A stretch of DNA of 9,290 bases, from assembly GCA_964474685.1 (NCBI GenBank), contig CAYYTE010000048.1, forward strand, positions 1 to 9,290, in the 5' to 3' direction. This DNA comes from UBA1737 sp964474685 (GTDB lineage: Bacteria > Bacillota_I > Bacilli_A > ML615J-28 > CAG-313). The position numbers were made by a program, and so were the translations under genes. A model generated the notes under the pieces. The model did not search any database. It saw only the letters and a program-made list of their open reading frames with translations, and was not told where the DNA came from. Positions 1 to 6,490 of this stretch are shown piece after piece (the stretch's first letter is position 1; each line of letters opens with the position of its first letter).

Positions 1-2
1 TG

Positions 3-95
3 ACAACAAAAGACGCATTGGCATTTGCAACACATCAAGCTTATCTATGGGCATGTAGTATCAACTTTAGTTCATACTTTAAAGAATGCAAATAA
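3..95 (+). CDS. C-terminal end of an unidentified protein (5' partial)
   Basis: The frame beginning at base 3 is open from the window edge to a TAA at 93-95 and encodes about 30 residues ending in SSYFKECK. The other two forward frames hit stops early (TGA at 1-3, TAG at 56-58), so this is the most likely tail of a gene starting outside the window. The residues include aromatic and cysteine positions (AYLWACSINF) but match no family I recognise. No hairpin terminator follows; the next clear signal is the promoter of the SPFH gene about 40 bases later. A chance open frame of this length is possible. Confidence 0.4.
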   Translation, partial: TTKDALAFATHQAYLWACSINFSSYFKECK

Positions 96-135
96 TCACA
101 GCCATATTTATTTTTATACATTATTATACATTTCG

Positions 136-164
136 TTGACTTTTTATTTTTTGTTTGATATAAT
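136..164 (+). promoter_or_regulatory. Sigma-A promoter of the SPFH gene
   Basis: A -35 box TTGACT (136-141) and a perfect -10 box TATAAT (159-164) are separated by 17 bases. TGA directly before the -10 gives an extended -10 (TGnTATAAT). It is one of the two best promoters in the window and predicts transcription from about base 171, only a short leader ahead of the AAGGAG ribosome binding site at 173-178. Confidence 0.85.
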
Positions 165-188
165 ACTGCTATAAGGAGATATTTATAA

Positions 189-1211
189 ATGACAAAATTA
201 ATTTTATCTATTGTTTTAACTCTTGTTGCTGCTGCAGCAATATATTTCGTAATATTTTTTGAAGCGCGGTCAAAGCACCGCTCAGTAAATAAAAGAAAAT
301 ACTTACTTGTGTTACTTTCACTTTTAATGCTTGGAACTAATCTATTTTCTTGCTTTACTACTGTAGGTGCTAATCAAGTAGGAATTATTTATGATGAAAT
401 TCATGGTGGTATTCAAAATGAAACATATGGTGAAGGATTTCATTCCAAATCAATTTTTGAAACTGTAACAAAAATTTCAACAGTTAATCGTACCGCAATC
501 ATTGATTCCACAGGACAAACGATGGATTCTGTTTATGCACAATTTACTATTTCTATTATCTATCGTATTGAAAAAGATAATGCGGGTAAGTTTTATCGTA
601 CAACGAACTCAGAAAATATCAATCAATCTCAATTAGATTCTATTGTTAAAGAATGTTTACAATCAAGTACAATAAAAACGGATATTTATTCATTGTTGGG
701 AGATAAACTCGAAGAATGTAGAAATGATTTTGTTTCTGGTTTAAAATCTAAACTATTAGAACGATATTATATTACTTTGATTTCAGCGTCTTTTGATGAC
801 ATTGATGCTGGAACAAGAGTGGAAGAAATCATTCGTACGAAAGCTGAAGCTCAACAAAAGATAGAGATTGCTGAACTTGAAAAACAACAAGCTGAGATTC
901 AAGCAAAAACGAAAGCAATTGAAGCGGAGGCTGAGGCAGAGGTTGCAAAAATAAAAGCTCAAGGTGATGCGGATGCAACAGAGATTATTGCTGCCGCAGA
1001 AGCAAAAAAGATTGAACTTGAGAAAGGTGCAGTTCAAAAGATGATTAAACAATACTGCACTGAATTTCCAACAATCACTGAGGAACAAGCCGCAACAATA
1101 GTTTTAAAGACTATATATATGGATAAGTGGGATGGTAAACTCCCTGAAACATTCATTGGCGCTAATCTTGATGAATTGATAGATGCTATCGTTGGAAAAT
1201 TAAATGCATAG
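189..1211 (+). CDS. SPFH/band 7 (prohibitin-like) membrane protein
   Basis: This 340-residue protein is a membrane-anchored SPFH-domain protein. Such proteins oligomerise into membrane scaffolds that organise microdomains or regulate membrane proteases; the specific partner here is unknown. Two hydrophobic segments (about residues 3-24 and 38-55) precede an SPFH domain (about 58-217, beginning TTVGANQVGII). A long Ala/Glu/Lys-rich coiled coil follows (about 210-282), typical of prohibitin and HflC/HflK relatives. A KWDGKLPE segment at 313-320 resembles the C-terminal motif of prohibitin-like proteins. The start is set by AAGGAG 10 bases upstream. A Cys at 55 after FS looks faintly like a lipobox but lies too far from the N terminus for a normal lipoprotein signal. 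The gene has its own promoter and terminator, and no NfeD or FtsH gene is adjacent. The family call is secure; the role is not. Confidence 0.93.
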   Translation: MTKLILSIVLTLVAAAAIYFVIFFEARSKHRSVNKRKYLLVLLSLLMLGTNLFSCFTTVGANQVGIIYDEIHGGIQNETYGEGFHSKSIFETVTKISTVNRTAIIDSTGQTMDSVYAQFTISIIYRIEKDNAGKFYRTTNSENINQSQLDSIVKECLQSSTIKTDIYSLLGDKLEECRNDFVSGLKSKLLERYYITLISASFDDIDAGTRVEEIIRTKAEAQQKIEIAELEKQQAEIQAKTKAIEAEAEAEVAKIKAQGDADATEIIAAAEAKKIELEKGAVQKMIKQYCTEFPTITEEQAATIVLKTIYMDKWDGKLPETFIGANLDELIDAIVGKLNA

Positions 1212-1218
1212 TTATTTT

Positions 1219-1257
1219 ATACTTCTTAGGTCTTATTGACTTAAGAAGTATTTTTTT
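1219..1257 (+). terminator. Intrinsic terminator after the SPFH gene
   Basis: A 14-bp stem pairs 1219-1232 with 1238-1251 (one G-U pair), with a 5-base TTATT loop, followed by seven T residues (1251-1257). It lies just after the TAG stop and separates the SPFH gene from the downstream lipoprotein gene. Confidence 0.9.
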
Positions 1258-1298
1258 AAAAACAATCGCATATTTATGAAGTTTTCTTAAAAACAATG

Positions 1299-1321
1299 TA
1301 TAATATATAAAGGTTAAGGAG
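1299..1321 (+). promoter_or_regulatory. Probable promoter -10 and RBS of the BspA-like gene
   Basis: A perfect TATAAT lies at 1299-1304, just downstream of the preceding terminator, and AAGGAG lies at 1316-1321, 10 bases before the ATG. The -35 region is weak (TATGAA at 1275-1280, 18-base spacer), so promoter strength rests on the -10 and could depend on an activator. Its position right after a terminator supports an independent transcription unit. Confidence 0.6.
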
Positions 1322-1331
1322 TTAATTATAT

Positions 1332-2741
1332 ATGAAAAAGAAATCTTTAGTTACTATTATTTGTTTAATTTTATTTTGTTTTTGTTTTTCTTGTAAAAAA
1401 GACGATCCTATTATTGATACGGTTACTACAACTTCAATTAAAGTTGATGTTACAACAATCAAAGAAAACTATTACATTGAGGAATTTGATATTTCTTCAA
1501 TTTATATAATAATTAATAAAAGTGATTCTACTGAATCACGAATACCTCTTGAAATAAAGTATGTTGTAAATAGTGAGGATTTAGAGAAGGAAGGGTTCCA
1601 AACCATTCAAATTTCTTATGATAAGTGTAGCGCTTCTTTTCAGATCAATTTGTTTCATAAAGAACAATCTACTTCTGGTCTCGAGTTTTCTTTAAATGAT
1701 ACGAAAACTGCCTATGTTGTATCAAATTATAAAGGAATTGATAAGGTTGTTAATATTCCCTCAACGTATAATTTTAAAAAGGTTGTAGGAATTGATTTGT
1801 CTGCCTTCGAAAACAATCAAGACATTACAAAAGTAAATATTTCTGAAGGGATTGAAAGAATTGCGGGTAATGCTTTTAAAAAATGTAAATCTTTAATTGA
1901 AGTGAAATTACCTAGATCATTAAAAAAAATAGGAGAATCAGCTTTTGAGGATTGTATTAATCTTTCCTTATGGCTCCCACAATCTATTCAAACAATCGAA
2001 TCTCTTGCATTTTATAATTTAAGAGTAGTTTATTTTGAATCCTCAAAAGAAAGTGTTTTGTCAAATACAAAAATTGGAAAAAACATTATTGACAATGATG
2101 CTACTGCAATCTATTATGATGTTACTGATACGGGCATAGTAAAAGAAGGTCAAATAACTTACGTATTACAAGAGAGCACTTACACAGTAGCTACTTTTAT
2201 AGGTAATATAGAGCTAAATGTTCCAGAAAAATTAAATGGTATATCAGTTGTGGCTATTGGTGATTTTGCGTGTACTACGACAGGAGTAACCAGCCTTATT
2301 ACTACAAATGGATTAAAGAAGATTGGACGTTACGCTTTTAGAGATTGCGATAATCTTGCAAATGTCAAACTTGCAAATTCAATAGAATTTATTGATGACT
2401 ATGCTTTTTCACAATGTATTCTTCTAAAGAATGTAGAAATGCCTTCCTCTTTGAAATCGATAGGAAGTGGAGTATTTAGTGCTTGTAGATACTTAGAATC
2501 TGCTTTGTTTTATGATGGAATTGAGTCAATAGGAACCTATTGCTTTCAAAATTGTTATTCTTTATCAAAGGTATATATACCTAGTTCCTGTACTTTTGTT
2601 GGAATGGGGTGCTTTTATGCTTGTAGATTAGCACAGGTATATATAGGAAAAGATTCAATTCCCGCCACATGGGATGCTGATTTTAAACAATCGGCTACTA
2701 TTCACTTGGGATTTACAAGAGATGAAGCAATCAGTAATTAG
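1332..2741 (+). CDS. BspA-type leucine-rich-repeat surface lipoprotein
   Basis: This 469-residue protein is a predicted exported lipoprotein with BspA/LRR_5 leucine-rich repeats, a family often found on host-associated bacteria and linked to adhesion or matrix binding. The N terminus has MKKK, a hydrophobic stretch and CFSC at 18-21 followed by KKDD. Cys21 is the likely lipidated residue, although Phe at -2 makes a non-canonical lipobox. Residues about 37-107 resemble a Big_3-type Ig-like domain. LRR_5 units of about 23 residues with the pattern I-x-x-I-G-x-x-A-F-x-x-C-x-x-L fill about 172-235 and 326-438 (for example LKKIGESAFEDC, LKKIGRYAFRDC). The two LRR blocks are separated by a second cap-like segment (about 275-325). 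The protein ends with an IPATWDADF tail of the kind that closes BspA arrays. It is followed 1 bp later by a HAD hydrolase gene, probably co-transcribed. Ligand unknown. Confidence 0.9.
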   Translation: MKKKSLVTIICLILFCFCFSCKKDDPIIDTVTTTSIKVDVTTIKENYYIEEFDISSIYIIINKSDSTESRIPLEIKYVVNSEDLEKEGFQTIQISYDKCSASFQINLFHKEQSTSGLEFSLNDTKTAYVVSNYKGIDKVVNIPSTYNFKKVVGIDLSAFENNQDITKVNISEGIERIAGNAFKKCKSLIEVKLPRSLKKIGESAFEDCINLSLWLPQSIQTIESLAFYNLRVVYFESSKESVLSNTKIGKNIIDNDATAIYYDVTDTGIVKEGQITYVLQESTYTVATFIGNIELNVPEKLNGISVVAIGDFACTTTGVTSLITTNGLKKIGRYAFRDCDNLANVKLANSIEFIDDYAFSQCILLKNVEMPSSLKSIGSGVFSACRYLESALFYDGIESIGTYCFQNCYSLSKVYIPSSCTFVGMGCFYACRLAQVYIGKDSIPATWDADFKQSATIHLGFTRDEAISN

Positions 2742-2742
2742 C

Positions 2743-3423
2743 ATGAAATATAAATACTTATTTTTCGATCTTGATAATACTCTTCTAGATTTTACAAAAA
2801 GTAGTATTCATGCTTTCAAGGTAGCATTAAAAGTATTTAATAAGCAATATTCTAAGAAAATATTTGATCAATATGAATTGATTAATAATGAATTGTGGAA
2901 AAAATACGAAAATAATGAGATTCAAAAAGAATACATTTTTGCGACAAGATTTTGTATATTATTTAAACAGTTAAATTGGAATATTAATGGGAATGTGTTC
3001 CAAAAGCTTTATCAAGATATTTTGTCAATTGAGGTAGATTATATTCCTTATAGCATGTTTTTAGTGAAAAAATTACACAAAAACTACAAAATATATATAG
3101 TATCGAATGGTTTAATATCTACACAAGAAAAGAGAATCAATAATTCGATGATTAAAAATTATTTGGATGGTGTATTTTTATCCGAAAGAGCAGGGTGTGC
3201 AAAACCGGATGTATCATTCTTTGATTATTGCTTAAAATTTAATTCTGATTTTTCTAAAGACAATATTTTAATTATTGGGGACTCTTTATCATCGGATATT
3301 ATGTGGGGTAACAACCTGGGAATTGACACGGTTTGGTTTAACCCTAAGAGCGTTTTATTAACAGTAGATATTCACCCTACTTATATAGTAAAGGATTTAA
3401 GGGATTTATATAAGATTATTTAA
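2743..3423 (+). CDS. HAD-superfamily hydrolase, YjjG/YfnB-like (putative nucleotidase)
   Basis: This 226-residue cytoplasmic protein is a haloacid dehalogenase-type phosphatase. All four HAD motifs are present: motif I FFDLDNTLLDF with nucleophile Asp9 and Asp11; motif II VSNG with Ser121; motif III Lys154 in GCAKPD; and motif IV GDSLSSDI with Asp180 and Asp185. The YLFFDLDNTLLDF opening and the helical cap at about 15-100 resemble the YjjG/YfnB group, whose E. coli member dephosphorylates pyrimidine nucleotides including non-canonical ones. That substrate is inferred by family only. The frame is open back to an ATG at 2674, but the start at 2743 gives the standard N terminus of the family and lies 1 bp after the upstream stop, while earlier ATGs lie inside the lipoprotein gene. 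No good Shine-Dalgarno precedes it, so translation is probably coupled to the lipoprotein gene. No convincing terminator follows. Confidence 0.88.
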   Translation: MKYKYLFFDLDNTLLDFTKSSIHAFKVALKVFNKQYSKKIFDQYELINNELWKKYENNEIQKEYIFATRFCILFKQLNWNINGNVFQKLYQDILSIEVDYIPYSMFLVKKLHKNYKIYIVSNGLISTQEKRINNSMIKNYLDGVFLSERAGCAKPDVSFFDYCLKFNSDFSKDNILIIGDSLSSDIMWGNNLGIDTVWFNPKSVLLTVDIHPTYIVKDLRDLYKII

Positions 3424-3530
3424 TAATTAAGGAATTGTTTTAATTTCATTATTCATTTTCGATTTATAGGTAAAATTTGCTTCTATAAGAATATTTAATT
3501 ATCATATGCTCCTATAATTATCTTCTTTTT

Positions 3531-3539
3531 TGTTATACT
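3531..3539 (+). promoter_or_regulatory. Candidate extended -10 promoter for the 3616-4802 pair
   Basis: TGTTATACT is an extended -10 element (TGn plus TATACT at 3534-3539) without a recognisable -35 box. It would start transcription near 3546 and give a leader of about 70 bases. A second TATAAT at 3590-3595 has a poor -35 (TTTCAA, 3567-3572, 17-base spacer) and would start almost on the ribosome binding site, so it is the less likely of the two. Confidence 0.45.
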
Positions 3540-3562
3540 ATGACTATAAGTTGTGATTGTAA

Positions 3563-3582
3563 AGTGTTTCAATAGTGTTCAA
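3563..3582 (+). repeat. Short direct repeat, possible operator
   Basis: AGTGTTTCAA (3563-3572) and AGTGTTCAA (3574-3582) are near-identical direct copies offset by 11 bases, about one helical turn. They lie in the leader between the two candidate promoters and ahead of the small ORF. The arrangement would suit a protein binding one DNA face, but the copies are short and AT-rich, so chance is possible. Confidence 0.3.
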
Positions 3583-3615
3583 CCCATCTTATAATTTATT
3601 TTAAAGGAGAAAATA

Positions 3616-3828
3616 ATGGTAAAAAAACTGTTTTTAACAATGTATTTTAAGTTTCAATTTAGTAGACCAAAGTTTTTATTATTTCTTAAAAAGGCTTTTT
3701 GTAGAAAACTCGATAACCTTGTGATAATGCCTCCCCAAAAAAAATGTAATTGCTTGTTGGATGACATTAGGTCTTGCAGTGTAAATGATTCCTTGTTTGC
3801 AAAAACAAGAGGGGGGATTATCAGATGA
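3616..3828 (+). CDS. Small basic cysteine-containing protein of unknown function
   Basis: This encodes 70 residues with an excellent ribosome binding site (AAAGGAG at 3603-3609, 6 bases before ATG), which is the main reason to treat it as real. The N-terminal half is strongly basic and aromatic (MVKKLFLTMYFKFQF, then LKKAFCRK) but is no proper signal peptide. The C-terminal half carries Cys44, Cys46 and Cys54 around KKCNCLLDDIRSC and ends RGGIIR. I recognise no family. Its TGA overlaps the ATG of the next gene in an ATGA junction, the classic arrangement for translational coupling. It may be a leader whose translation controls the membrane protein gene, a small partner of that protein, or a decayed gene fragment. 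The clear Shine-Dalgarno and the overlap favour a translated ORF. Confidence 0.55.
   Translation: MVKKLFLTMYFKFQFSRPKFLLFLKKAFCRKLDNLVIMPPQKKCNCLLDDIRSCSVNDSLFAKTRGGIIR
3792..3816 (+). promoter_or_regulatory. GNRA-loop hairpin abutting the G-rich RBS of the membrane protein gene
   Basis: CTTGTTT (3792-3798) pairs perfectly with AAACAAG (3803-3809) around a GCAA loop, a GNRA tetraloop. The G-rich Shine-Dalgarno GAGGGGGG (3809-3816) starts on the last base of the stem, 8 bases before the ATG at 3825. A run of six G is rare in this AT-rich window. The only long C run nearby, TCCCC at 3732-3736 inside the small ORF, can pair with GGGGA at 3813-3817. Both structures would be melted by ribosomes translating the small ORF, which fits coupling, but function is inferred. 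Confidence 0.45.
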
Positions 3829-4802
3829 ATTTATATTTTTTAGAAACTATTCCATTTTTACAACACATCATTTATTTTGCTCCATTATATCTTCTGGTGT
3901 TTTATTTAATCCCATGTTTATTACTATATAAGATACATTCTTATTCTATTAAGAAACCAAGTTCTACAGAAATTATTCCTTTTGAAGATGCATTAATAAA
4001 ACTAAAGAAGTTCTTAATAAAGTATTATATTGTGATAATTTCTCTAATTCTAATTTATGTTGTTTTGTGTCTTTCTTTTGGACATAGTGATAATGTCATA
4101 ATATTTTTTAAAGGTCTTTCCTTATACCTAATTGGTTATATATTAATTTTTATTTGTTTATTGTCATTAAATTTTACTTTGAAAAAAAAGAATCTAGACT
4201 TATATGGAAAAATTATGTGGACTATAATAACTCCAGTAATCTCAATTCTTATGGTAATTTTTATTATAGTATGTAGTTTTATTCCATTGTTTCTTAATAT
4301 TCTCCATGAAGTAGATTATATTACTTCTTTACCTGGATTATATGATTTGTTAAAAAGCATAGTATCAGATAAATACTTATTGCAACGGTCTATCCTTATC
4401 GCATTCCTTGTATCTTTGTTACCAAGTGTGATCTTTTTTGTAATTCATTTTGCCGGATTGCATAATGTTAAAGGAGGGATTAAGACATATGCTTCTTTAC
4501 ATAAGAGAGAGAATATGTTTTTTATTATTTTTTATTCATTTTCTTTTATTCTTTTGTGTATCGATTCATTTTTACTAAATAATTATTCTATAGAATTTCT
4601 TTGTCGCTATTGGTTAATGCATGGCGTATGCAGCGTTCTTCAATTCGTTTCTTGGATAGTTAATGAGGCTGTTTATAGGACGAATTTAAAGAAGCTTGAG
4701 ATTTATATAGAAAAACAAATGAATAGAGGAGTGCTATCCTACGTTTTATTAGGTTTAGGTATTTTCTCAATTATCCTTACAATACTTGTTTTAACTTTAT
4801 GA
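3825..4802 (+). CDS. Multi-pass membrane protein of unknown function
   Basis: This 325-residue integral membrane protein has about seven or eight hydrophobic segments, at roughly 15-35, 67-86, 93-118, 129-160 (long, perhaps two), 188-212, 231-251, 258-280 and 303-325. Short charged loops lie between, including KLKKF at 59-63, KKK near 120-122, HKREN at 226-230 and a basic/acidic stretch NLKKLEIYIEKQMNR at 287-301. I see no transporter signature, nucleotide-binding motif or metal-binding cluster, and I recognise no family. Its start overlaps the small ORF upstream by 4 bases (ATGA) and is preceded by a G-rich Shine-Dalgarno at 3809-3816, so the two are very likely co-expressed. A terminator follows directly. 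It is confidently a protein gene; its function is open. Confidence 0.8.
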   Translation: MNLYFLETIPFLQHIIYFAPLYLLVFYLIPCLLLYKIHSYSIKKPSSTEIIPFEDALIKLKKFLIKYYIVIISLILIYVVLCLSFGHSDNVIIFFKGLSLYLIGYILIFICLLSLNFTLKKKNLDLYGKIMWTIITPVISILMVIFIIVCSFIPLFLNILHEVDYITSLPGLYDLLKSIVSDKYLLQRSILIAFLVSLLPSVIFFVIHFAGLHNVKGGIKTYASLHKRENMFFIIFYSFSFILLCIDSFLLNNYSIEFLCRYWLMHGVCSVLQFVSWIVNEAVYRTNLKKLEIYIEKQMNRGVLSYVLLGLGIFSIILTILVLTL

Positions 4803-4810
4803 TGAATCTT

Positions 4811-4837
4811 AAGGCCATAGTATATATGGTCTTTTTT
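4811..4837 (+). terminator. Intrinsic terminator after the membrane protein gene
   Basis: A 9-bp stem pairs 4811-4819 with 4825-4833 (one G-U pair) around a GTATA loop, with a T run at 4832-4837. It begins 9 bases after the TGA stop and ends 10 bases before the biotin operator, cleanly isolating the biotin operon from upstream transcription. Confidence 0.85.
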
Positions 4838-4847
4838 ATTGAAATGT

Positions 4848-4878
4848 TTGTAAACCTAAAATGTATATTGGTTGACAA
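4848..4878 (+). promoter_or_regulatory. BirA operator (biotin box) upstream of birA
   Basis: TTGTAAACC (4848-4856) and GGTTGACAA (4870-4878) form an inverted repeat with 8 of 9 positions complementary, extended by one further pair (T4847/A4879), around a 13-base AT-rich spacer. The half-sites match the known bacterial BirA operator (TTGTAAACC ... GGTTTACAA). The spacer is slightly shorter than the roughly 14-16 bases I recall for described sites. The right half-site contains the -35 hexamer TTGACA of the downstream promoter, which also explains its one departure from symmetry. Binding of biotinyl-AMP-loaded BirA should block RNA polymerase, giving biotin-dependent repression of the operon and autoregulation of birA. 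Confidence 0.85.
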
Positions 4879-4899
4879 ATAGAGCGTTTTGAGTATAAT
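4872..4899 (+). promoter_or_regulatory. Sigma-A promoter of the birA-bioY operon
   Basis: Perfect consensus boxes TTGACA (4872-4877) and TATAAT (4894-4899) are separated by 16 bases. The -35 box lies inside the right arm of the BirA operator. Transcription would begin near 4906, just ahead of the TAAGGAG ribosome binding site (4909-4915), leaving almost no leader and hence no room for a riboswitch. Control is therefore expected at initiation. Confidence 0.88.
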
Positions 4900-4920
4900 A
4901 GTGATGATTAAGGAGCATAT

Positions 4921-5892
4921 ATGAAAAAAGAAATAATTTTAAATCTACTAAAGGTTTACCCAGATTATATATCCGGTACTCGACTTGCTGAAACGCTTCA
5001 TGTGTCTCGTAATGCAATATGTAAAACAATTAGGCAGTTGGGTATGGAAGGTTTTGATATACAGTCTATTCCTCATAAGGGCTATCAATTAATTAAAGTT
5101 CCTAATGGATTGTCTAAAACTTATGTTGAATGTTTATTGTCAGATTCTAGATATACACTTGAGTATTTTAAGTCAATTCCTTCTACAAATAGTTATTTAA
5201 AGAACAAAGCCCTAAATGACGTCATTCCTTGGGCAACGGTTTATAGTAGTGAACAAACAGCTGGACGAGGAAGAGTAGGTAGAACTTTTTTTTCACCGTT
5301 AAACTCAGGTATATATTGTAGTATACTTTTGGATTCCGGAAGTATTATTGATCCTCTTCAAATTACAACAATGACCGCTGTGGCTATAACCGATGCAATT
5401 GAGATTGTATGTAATAAAAAGACTTCTATTAAATGGGTTAATGACATATATAATGAAGGGAAAAAAATCTGTGGAATTCTTACAGAAGCATCCATTAATT
5501 GTGAAAATGGGTTGATGGATTATGTAGTTGTTGGATTTGGAATTAATGTATTTGAACCAATTAATGGTTATCCTTTGGACATAAAAGAAGTCGCAGGTAG
5601 CATCTATAATAAAGATGATATTATAGAAACTGGGATTTTATCAAAGCTACTAGCTAAAATATTAGAAAGATTTGCATTTTATTTTGATCATTTAAATGAA
5701 AAATTACATTTAAAAAAATACCAACAATCCTCTTGTTTGATTAATACTTGCGTTGAGGTTCATGAAGGAAACAGTATTTATGAAGCTCTTGTAAAAAGTA
5801 TCAATGATAATTGTGAATTGGTTGTCGATGTTCATGGAAAAGAGAAAATATTAAAATCAGGAGAAGTAAGTTTAAAACTTACACGTAATTAA
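4921..5892 (+). CDS. birA: Bifunctional biotin-[acetyl-CoA-carboxylase] ligase / biotin operon repressor
   Basis: BirA activates biotin to biotinyl-AMP and attaches it to the lysine of biotin carboxyl carrier domains. Group II enzymes such as this also bind DNA. Of its 323 residues, about 1-60 form a winged helix-turn-helix (SGTRLAETLHVSRNAICKTI, then a wing around PHKGYQL). The catalytic domain shows SIPSTNSYLK (85-94), the biotin/adenylate loop GRGRVGR (115-121), KWVNDIY (171-177), the conserved lysine region GKKICGILTEA (180-190) and VVGFGINV (203-210). A small C-terminal domain ends with GEVSLKL. Length and domain order match full-length bifunctional BirA. The start is fixed by AAGGAG 5 bases upstream. 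It is the first gene of an operon with bioY 1 bp downstream, behind a BirA-type operator, so it should repress itself and biotin uptake when biotin is plentiful. Confidence 0.96.
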   Translation: MKKEIILNLLKVYPDYISGTRLAETLHVSRNAICKTIRQLGMEGFDIQSIPHKGYQLIKVPNGLSKTYVECLLSDSRYTLEYFKSIPSTNSYLKNKALNDVIPWATVYSSEQTAGRGRVGRTFFSPLNSGIYCSILLDSGSIIDPLQITTMTAVAITDAIEIVCNKKTSIKWVNDIYNEGKKICGILTEASINCENGLMDYVVVGFGINVFEPINGYPLDIKEVAGSIYNKDDIIETGILSKLLAKILERFAFYFDHLNEKLHLKKYQQSSCLINTCVEVHEGNSIYEALVKSINDNCELVVDVHGKEKILKSGEVSLKLTRN

Positions 5893-5893
5893 T

Positions 5894-6490
5894 ATGCATA
5901 CAAAAAGATATTATCAAATTTTAAATATTGTTTACATTGCTTTATTTACCGCAATTCTAAGCGTTTTATCGCAAATTGCAATTCCTTCAATCAGCGGAGT
6001 ACCAATGACGTTACAAACTCTTGCGATTGCTTTAACCGGTTATGTGTTGGGAAGTAAAAAGGGTACAATCGTTGTTTTATTATATATACTATTAGGTTCT
6101 ATTGGATTGCCTGTCTTTGCTTCTTTTAAAGCAGGTATTGGCGTTATTTCTGGTGTTACTGGTGGATTTATCATTGGATTTGTTTTTCAGGTTTTTTTAA
6201 CTGGATTTACGAAGTCTTTTATAAAACCGAAAAATTCTATATTAAACTTCATATATTCTTTTTTGCTTGGACTCGCTGGTTTGACTATTTGTCACCTGTT
6301 TGGTATTATTCAGTTTTCCCTACTAACTAAGCAAACCTTCGTTTCATCATTTCTACTTGTTAGCGCACCATATCTTATTAAAGATATTGCTTCGGTTTTT
6401 CTTGCCTTTGGTTTGAATTCTATTTTAATAAAGACTCATATAATTTCTCCTAGTATTATTGAATGGAGACAATTGAATCATGGAAAATAA
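5894..6490 (+). CDS. bioY: BioY, biotin-specific S component of an ECF transporter
   Basis: BioY is the membrane substrate-binding unit for biotin uptake and normally works with the shared EcfA/EcfA'/EcfT energising module, which is not in this window. This 198-residue hydrophobic protein has about six membrane segments. It shows family signatures: IPSISGVPMTLQTLAIALTG (30-49), LYILLGSIGLPVFASF (63-78) and the glycine-rich GIGVISGVTGGFIIGF (81-96), where most BioYs have GPTGGYL. YLIKDIASVFLA (160-171) matches the conserved late helix. It begins 1 bp after the birA stop with no good Shine-Dalgarno nearby (a GGAG lies about 30 bases upstream), so translation is probably coupled to birA. Its end overlaps the next gene by 11 bases. 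Expression should be biotin-repressed through the operon's BirA box. Confidence 0.95.
   Translation: MHTKRYYQILNIVYIALFTAILSVLSQIAIPSISGVPMTLQTLAIALTGYVLGSKKGTIVVLLYILLGSIGLPVFASFKAGIGVISGVTGGFIIGFVFQVFLTGFTKSFIKPKNSILNFIYSFLLGLAGLTICHLFGIIQFSLLTKQTFVSSFLLVSAPYLIKDIASVFLAFGLNSILIKTHIISPSIIEWRQLNHGK

Noticed and set aside
783..1088. 101-residue reverse-strand open frame
   Set aside because: It is the antisense of the Ala/Glu/Lys-rich coiled coil of the SPFH protein; its Phe/Leu/Cys-rich text is what such codons give in reverse, and it has no RBS or family match.
2674..2742. Earlier ATG starts for the HAD hydrolase
   Set aside because: These would add 23 (or 7) residues encoded inside the lipoprotein gene before the standard family N terminus, without a good RBS; the ATG at 2743 fits the family.
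3425..3445. AATTAA/TTAATT hairpin after the HAD hydrolase as a terminator
   Set aside because: The stem has no G-C pair and is not followed by a proper T run.
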